A model generated the notes under the pieces. The model did not search any database, was not told the origin of the DNA, and saw only the letters and a list, made by a program, of their open reading frames with translations. 9,123 nt of DNA from NCBI GenBank assembly GCA_002067855.1, contig MVQS01000367.1:1-9123 (forward strand), in the 5' to 3' direction. Made by a program: the position numbers and the translations under genes. Positions 5,212 to 9,123 of this stretch are shown piece by piece; position 1 is the first letter of the stretch, and the number at the start of each line of letters is the position of its first letter. The DNA comes from Syntrophaceae bacterium PtaB.Bin038. Lineage in GTDB: Bacteria > Desulfobacterota > Syntrophia > Syntrophales > UBA2192.

Positions 5212-7356
5212 ATGGCTGAACACCCCCAGATGAAGAAGTGGAAGGAGCAGGTCGCAAAGGAGCTGAAGGGAAGGCCCTTGGAGGCGCTCAACTGGGAGAC
5301 CCCCGAGGGCATCACCGTGAAGCCCCTCTACACGGCGGAGGATCTCGAGGGGCTCGATTTCGTCAACACCCTCTCCGGGATGGCGCCCTACGTGCGCGGC
5401 CCCGTTGCCTCCATGTACGCCAACCAGCCCTGGACGATCCGCCAGTACGCCGGGTTCGCCACGGCGAAGGAGTCCAACGCGTTCTACCGCCGCAACCTCG
5501 CCGCCGGGCAGACGGGCCTCTCGGTCGCCTTCGACCTTGCGACGCACCGCGGCTACGACTCCGATCACCCGCGTGTGGCCGGAGACGTCGGCAAGGCCGG
5601 AGTGGCCATCGACTCCGTCGAGGACATGAAGGTCCTCTTCGACGGGATCCCCCTGGACAAGGTGACCGTCTCCATGACGATGAACGGCGCCGTGCTCCCG
5701 ATCCTCGCGGGCTACATCGTGGCCGCCGAGGAGCAGGGCGTCAAGCAGGAGCAACTCGCGGGCACGATCCAGAACGACATCCTCAAGGAGTTCCTCACCC
5801 GCAACACCTACATCTACCCGCCCCAGCCCTCGATGCGGATCGTCTCGGACATCATCGCCTACTGTTCCAAGCACATGCCGCGCTACAACACGATCTCCAT
5901 CAGCGGCTACCACATCATGGAGGCGGGAGCCAACTCGGTGCTGCAGACGGCCTTCACGCTGGCCGACGGCAAGCAGTACATCCGGGCGGCCATCGACGGC
6001 GGCCTCTCCATCGACGACTTCGCGCCCCGGCTCTCCTTCTTCTTCGGCGTGGGCATGAACTTCTTCATGGAGATCGCCATGCTGCGGGCGGCCCGCTACC
6101 TCTGGCACAAGACGGTCAGCGAGTTCAACCCGAAGAACCCCCGGTCCACCGTCCTGCGCACCCACGTGCAGACCTCCGGCTGGAGCCTCACGGAGCAGGA
6201 CCCCTACAACAACATCATCCGCACGACCCTCGAGGCCCTCGCGGCGGCCCTGGGCGGCACCCAGTCGCTCCACACGAACTCCTTCGACGAGGCCATCAGC
6301 CTCCCGACGGACTTCTCGGCCCGCATCGCCCGCAACACCCAGATCATCATCCAGGAGGAGTCCCAGATCTGCCACGTGGTGGACCCCCTGGGAGGTTCCT
6401 ACTACATCGAGGCCCTCACGGGCGCCATCATCCGCGAGGCCCAGAAGATCATGGACGAGATCGAGGCCCTCGGCGGCATGGCCCGCGCCATCGAGACGGG
6501 CATGCCGAAGCTGCGCATCGAGGAGTCGGCGGCGCGCCGCCAGGCCCGGATCGACCAGGGCAAGGACGTCATCGTCGGCGTCAACAAGTATCGCATCAAG
6601 GAAGAGCCCCCCGTGGAGGTGCTCGAGGTGCCCAGCACGGTCCGCGACGAGCAGATCGCCCGGATCAAGGACCTCAAGGCAAAGCGCGACGGCGCCGCCG
6701 TGAAGAAGGCCCTCGAGGAGATCACATCCGTCGCCGAGAAGGGCGGCAACCTCCTGGATGCCTCCATCAAGGCCATCCGCCTGCGCGCCACCGTGGGCGA
6801 GGTCAGCGACGCCATGGAGAAGGTCTTCGGCCGCTACGTGGCCACGACCCGGATGATCTCCGGCGTCTACTCCTCCGAGTACGGCGAGAGCGACGTGATC
6901 AAGGGCCTGCAGAAGCGTACCGAGAACTTCCTGAAGCAGACGGGCCGGCGCCCGAGGATGCTCGTGACGAAGATGGGCCAGGACGGCCACGACCGCGGCA
7001 TCAAGGTCGTCGCCACGGCCTTCGCCGATCTCGGCTTCGACATCGACATCAGCCCCATGTTCCAGACGCCCGAGGAGGCGGCCAAAATGGCCCTCGAGAA
7101 CGACGTCCACGTCGTGGGCGCCTCGAGCCTCACGGCGGGCCACAAGACGCTGGTGCCCGAGCTGATCCGAAAGCTCAAGGAGCTGGGCGCGGGCGAGATC
7201 CTGGTCATCGCCGGCGGCGTCATCCCGCCGACGGACTACGACTTCCTGTACAAGGCGGGCGTCGTGGGGATCTTCGGGCCGGGGACCTCGATCCCCGACT
7301 CGGCGGACAAGGTGCTCACCCTGCTGGAGGACAAGTACCTGAAGAGGGCGGCATAA
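5212..7356 (+). CDS. Methylmalonyl-CoA mutase, adenosylcobalamin-dependent, single-chain
   Basis: Interconverts (R)-methylmalonyl-CoA and succinyl-CoA by a radical mechanism. The protein has 714 residues, the length of E. coli Sbm (ScpA): an N-terminal TIM-barrel substrate domain (about 40-560) and a C-terminal B12 domain (about 580-714). No separate small subunit is present, so it probably works as a homodimer. Substrate residues named in Propionibacterium shermanii numbering are conserved: Tyr89 as Tyr79, Arg207 as Arg197, Tyr243-His244 as Tyr233-His234. These favour methylmalonyl-CoA over isobutyryl-CoA. The B12 domain has DGHDRG (591-596, His593 as lower cobalt ligand), ASSL (637-640) and AGGVIPP (667-673). 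Odd: the CoA-channel residues Tyr75, Phe81 and Arg82 are replaced by Val64, Asn71 and Gln72. The start has AAGGAGG 6 nt upstream. MeaB follows after 73 nt. Confidence 0.97.
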   Translation: MAEHPQMKKWKEQVAKELKGRPLEALNWETPEGITVKPLYTAEDLEGLDFVNTLSGMAPYVRGPVASMYANQPWTIRQYAGFATAKESNAFYRRNLAAGQTGLSVAFDLATHRGYDSDHPRVAGDVGKAGVAIDSVEDMKVLFDGIPLDKVTVSMTMNGAVLPILAGYIVAAEEQGVKQEQLAGTIQNDILKEFLTRNTYIYPPQPSMRIVSDIIAYCSKHMPRYNTISISGYHIMEAGANSVLQTAFTLADGKQYIRAAIDGGLSIDDFAPRLSFFFGVGMNFFMEIAMLRAARYLWHKTVSEFNPKNPRSTVLRTHVQTSGWSLTEQDPYNNIIRTTLEALAAALGGTQSLHTNSFDEAISLPTDFSARIARNTQIIIQEESQICHVVDPLGGSYYIEALTGAIIREAQKIMDEIEALGGMARAIETGMPKLRIEESAARRQARIDQGKDVIVGVNKYRIKEEPPVEVLEVPSTVRDEQIARIKDLKAKRDGAAVKKALEEITSVAEKGGNLLDASIKAIRLRATVGEVSDAMEKVFGRYVATTRMISGVYSSEYGESDVIKGLQKRTENFLKQTGRRPRMLVTKMGQDGHDRGIKVVATAFADLGFDIDISPMFQTPEEAAKMALENDVHVVGASSLTAGHKTLVPELIRKLKELGAGEILVIAGGVIPPTDYDFLYKAGVVGIFGPGTSIPDSADKVLTLLEDKYLKRAA

Positions 7357-7359
7357 CAC

Positions 7360-7392
7360 GGCGGCCGGGGGAGGGCGCCTCCCCCGGCCGCC
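7360..7392 (+). terminator. 15-bp perfect hairpin between mutase and meaB
   Basis: Arms 7360-7374 and 7378-7392 pair perfectly over 15 bp, all GC but one pair, around a 3-nt loop. It begins 4 nt after the mutase stop and ends 37 nt before the meaB start. No T run follows. In an otherwise tight operon this could be a partial terminator, a processing or stability element for the mutase message, or a device setting the ratio of mutase to its chaperone. The structure is certain; the role is not. Confidence 0.65.
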
Positions 7393-7429
7393 CCGCATCC
7401 CACGATCTTCCCCGATCCGGTGCAGGGCG

Positions 7430-8428
7430 ATGTCCCAACAGAAAATCGACTACTACGTGCAGGGCGTGATCGGCGGCAACCGGCTGGTCATGGCGAAGAC
7501 GATCACGCTCATCGAGAGCATCCTGCCGGAGCACCAGGAGATGGCCCGGCAGGTCATGGATGCGCTGCTCCCCCACACGGGGAAGGCCGTCCGACTGGGG
7601 ATCACGGGCGTGCCCGGCGCCGGCAAGAGCACCTTCATCGAGAGCTTCGGCACGATGCTCGCCGAGAAGGGGCACCGGGTGGCCGTGCTCGCCGTCGACC
7701 CGAGCAGCCCGCGGACGGGCGGCAGCATCCTGGCCGACAAGACGCGCATGGAGAAGCTCTCGGTGAACGAGCGGGCCTTCATCCGGCCCTCCCCCTCGGG
7801 GGGCACCCTCGGCGGGGTGGCCCGCAAGACCCGGGAGACCATGATGATCTGCGAGGCCGCGGGCTACGACGTCATCCTCGTGGAGACGGTGGGCGTGGGG
7901 CAGTCGGAGGTCGCCGTGGCCTCCATGGTGGATTTCTTCCTCGTGCTCATGATCGCCGGGGCAGGCGACGAACTGCAGGGGATCAAGAAGGGCGTGCTGG
8001 AGCTGGCCGACGCGATCGCGGTCAACAAGGCCGACGGCGACAACGTCGAGCGGGCCAGGCTCGCCCGGGCGCAGTACGAGACGGCGATGCACCTGCTCTC
8101 TCCGCCCTCACCCGACTGGAGCACGCCGGTCCTGATGTGCAGCTCCCTGACGGGCAGCGGCCTGCCGGAGATCTGGGAGACGGTTCTGAAGCACCGGAAG
8201 ATCCTGAACGACAAGGGGGAGCTGGAGCGCAAGCGCAGCGAGCAGTCGCGCCTGTGGATGTGGGCCCTGGTAAAGGAAGGGCTGGAGGAGTGGTTCACCA
8301 AGAACGCCCGGGTCGTCAACCTCCTGCCCCTCATCGAAAAGGAAGTGGTCAGCGGCAAGGTCACGGCCACGTCGGGGGCGGCGAGGATCCTCTCGTTTCT
8401 CCAGAATTACAATCTAACCGTAACGTGA
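7430..8428 (+). CDS. meaB: MeaB/ArgK-family GTPase, methylmalonyl-CoA mutase chaperone
   Basis: G3E-type P-loop GTPase that binds methylmalonyl-CoA mutase, gates loading of adenosylcobalamin and protects the enzyme from inactivation (MeaB in Methylobacterium, MMAA in humans). The length of 332 residues is normal. Motifs: N-terminal helical arm with YVQGVIGGNRLVMAKTITLIES (9-30), Walker A GVPGAGKST (60-68), DPSSPRTGGSILADKTRM (90-107), the switch VETVGVGQSE (151-160), the guanine-specificity motif NKAD (199-202) and CSSLTGSGL (237-245). The ATG at 7430 has only a weak purine stretch (cagggcg) upstream but yields the full family N-terminus. Its place directly after the mutase gene supports the role. 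The older name ArgK (arginine transport kinase) is a misnomer for this family. Confidence 0.96.
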   Translation: MSQQKIDYYVQGVIGGNRLVMAKTITLIESILPEHQEMARQVMDALLPHTGKAVRLGITGVPGAGKSTFIESFGTMLAEKGHRVAVLAVDPSSPRTGGSILADKTRMEKLSVNERAFIRPSPSGGTLGGVARKTRETMMICEAAGYDVILVETVGVGQSEVAVASMVDFFLVLMIAGAGDELQGIKKGVLELADAIAVNKADGDNVERARLARAQYETAMHLLSPPSPDWSTPVLMCSSLTGSGLPEIWETVLKHRKILNDKGELERKRSEQSRLWMWALVKEGLEEWFTKNARVVNLLPLIEKEVVSGKVTATSGAARILSFLQNYNLTVT

Positions 8429-8458
8429 AGCAAAAAAGGGTCAGGAGGGCAAGTCAGC

Positions 8459-8860
8459 ATGAAGATTACGCGTGTTGATCACATCGGAATCGCGGTGAAG
8501 AGTATCGCCGAGTCCCTGAAGGTCTACGAGGCGATGGGTTTGAAATCCGTGGGCATCGAGGAGGTGGCCGAGCAGAGGGTGCGCGTGGCGTTTCTCCCGA
8601 TCGGCGAGGCGGAGATCGAGCTGTTGGAGTCCACCGCGCCCGACGGCCCCGTGGCCAAGTACATCGAGAAGAACGGCGAGGGCATCCAGCACCTGGCCCT
8701 GCGCGTGGACAACCTCGAGGCGGCCCTGGCGGAGATGAAGGAAAAGGGCGTGCGCCTCATCGACGAGAAGCCCCGCTACGGCGCGGGCGGCGCGAAGATC
8801 GCCTTCGTGCATCCCCGCTCCACCGGCGGCGTGTTGCTCGAGCTGAGCGAGAGGGACTGA
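8459..8860 (+). CDS. mce: Methylmalonyl-CoA epimerase
   Basis: Interconverts the (S)- and (R)-epimers of methylmalonyl-CoA, connecting the carboxyltransferase (S form) with the mutase (R form). It is a small metal-dependent enzyme of the vicinal oxygen chelate superfamily, 133 residues, made of two similar halves. Metal ligands by comparison with the P. shermanii enzyme are His8 (DHIGIAV), Glu54 (IELLES, where that enzyme has Gln65), His78 (IQHLALRV) and Glu128 (VLLELSE). The segment RYGAGGAKIAFVHPRSTGGVLLEL (106-129) is typical. AGGAGG lies 10 nt before the ATG. The gene begins 30 nt after meaB and ends 42 nt before the carboxyltransferase gene, so it sits inside the operon. Other glyoxalase-fold proteins are unlikely given this context. 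Confidence 0.95.
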   Translation: MKITRVDHIGIAVKSIAESLKVYEAMGLKSVGIEEVAEQRVRVAFLPIGEAEIELLESTAPDGPVAKYIEKNGEGIQHLALRVDNLEAALAEMKEKGVRLIDEKPRYGAGGAKIAFVHPRSTGGVLLELSERD

Positions 8861-8887
8861 AGCCGTCAAGAAACCCACTACACCCCC

Positions 8888-8893
8888 AGGAGG
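8888..8893 (+). promoter_or_regulatory. Ribosome binding site supporting a GTG start
   Basis: AGGAGG 9 nt before the GTG at 8903. It decides the start of the carboxyltransferase gene; the first in-frame ATG (8930) has no such site and would remove the family N-terminus. Confidence 0.8.
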
Positions 8894-8902
8894 AATAGGA
8901 CC

Positions 8903-9123
8903 GTGACGAACAAGGAAAAAATCGAGCTCATGAGGGCCCGCGAACGGAAGATCGAGATGGGCGGTGGCGCCCAGGCCCTCGAGAAGGTGAAGGCCACGGG
9001 AAGGCTGACGGCCCGCGAGAGGCTCGCCCGGCTCTTCGACGAGGGCACCTTCGTGGAACTGGACAAGTTCGTGGAGCACCGCTGCACGAACTTCGGCATG
9101 GACAAGACGGAGGTCCCCGGCGA
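8903..9123 (+). CDS. Acyl-CoA carboxyltransferase subunit (methylmalonyl-CoA type), 3' end missing
   Basis: N-terminal 73 residues of a biotin-dependent carboxyltransferase of the MmdA / propionyl-CoA carboxylase beta / 12S transcarboxylase family, which reach about 510-520 residues; the frame is open at the window edge. Visible family features: a leading helix (KEKIELMRARERKIEMGGG, 4-22), KATGRLTARERLARLFDEGTFVELDKFVEHR (30-60) and NFGMDKTEVPG (63-73), which leads into the usual GDGVVTG block outside the window. It starts with GTG, as its ribosome site shows. It would move carboxyl between biotin and propionyl-CoA/(S)-methylmalonyl-CoA. Whether it serves a transcarboxylase, a sodium-pumping decarboxylase or an ATP-dependent carboxylase depends on partner subunits not in the window. 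Last gene seen of the mutase operon. Confidence 0.93.
   Translation, partial: MTNKEKIELMRARERKIEMGGGAQALEKVKATGRLTARERLARLFDEGTFVELDKFVEHRCTNFGMDKTEVPG

Noticed and set aside
5026..7398. Very long open frame (790 codons) on the - strand opposite the mutase
   Set aside because: It is the antisense shadow of the mutase gene in GC-rich DNA; its translation is low-complexity (rich in Leu, Asp, Gly, His, Arg) and matches no family, while the + strand is a textbook mutase.
5238..7469. 743-codon + strand frame overlapping the mutase, and similar Arg/Pro/Gly-rich frames over malic enzyme and meaB
   Set aside because: Out-of-frame shadows caused by codon bias; no ribosome sites and no recognisable domains.

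Overview
The window is about 9.1 kb of GC-rich DNA with dense coding on both strands. It carries most of a methylmalonyl-CoA pathway linking propionyl-CoA with the C4 dicarboxylic acids. The gene content is an iron-sulfur class I fumarase in two subunits, a malic enzyme, a class III CoA-transferase, a B12-dependent methylmalonyl-CoA mutase, its MeaB GTPase, methylmalonyl-CoA epimerase and a biotin-dependent carboxyltransferase. This set fits an anaerobic propionate-oxidising or propionate-forming bacterium. My best guess is a Desulfobacterota lineage (Syntrophobacter/Syntrophales-like), from gene content and GC richness only; there is no rRNA or other phylogenetic marker here.

Layout. (1) Positions 1-1330, + strand: the 3' part of the fumarase alpha gene, a 111-bp repeat-rich gap, then the complete beta gene, closed by a perfect GC hairpin at 1357-1386. 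(2) Positions 1427-4047, - strand: malic enzyme followed by a CoA-transferase, probably one transcript started from the divergent region 4048-4372. This unit converges on the fumarase genes. (3) Positions 4373-5140, + strand: an intact gene for a zinc-ribbon protein that looks derived from an IS1595/IS1016-type transposase, with catalytic residues eroded and no terminal repeats visible. (4) Positions 5212-9123, + strand: mutase, meaB, epimerase and carboxyltransferase with gaps of 73, 30 and 42 nt. This is almost certainly an operon, and it continues beyond the window. A 15-bp perfect hairpin lies between mutase and meaB.

How the genes work together. In the oxidative direction the carboxyltransferase makes (S)-methylmalonyl-CoA from propionyl-CoA, the epimerase converts it to the R form, and the mutase (guarded by MeaB) gives succinyl-CoA. 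Succinate and fumarate follow through enzymes not seen here. Fumarase then makes malate, and malic enzyme converts malate to pyruvate with release of CO2 and reduced nicotinamide cofactor. The CoA-transferase could recycle CoA, for example from succinyl-CoA to propionate, but its substrate is not shown by the sequence. All steps can run in reverse for propionate formation.

The least ordinary element is the transposase-like protein lodged between the two divergent metabolic units, together with the inverted repeats in the promoter region beside it. Everything else is a recognisable pathway; I see no phage, CRISPR, tRNA, rRNA or toxin-antitoxin genes.
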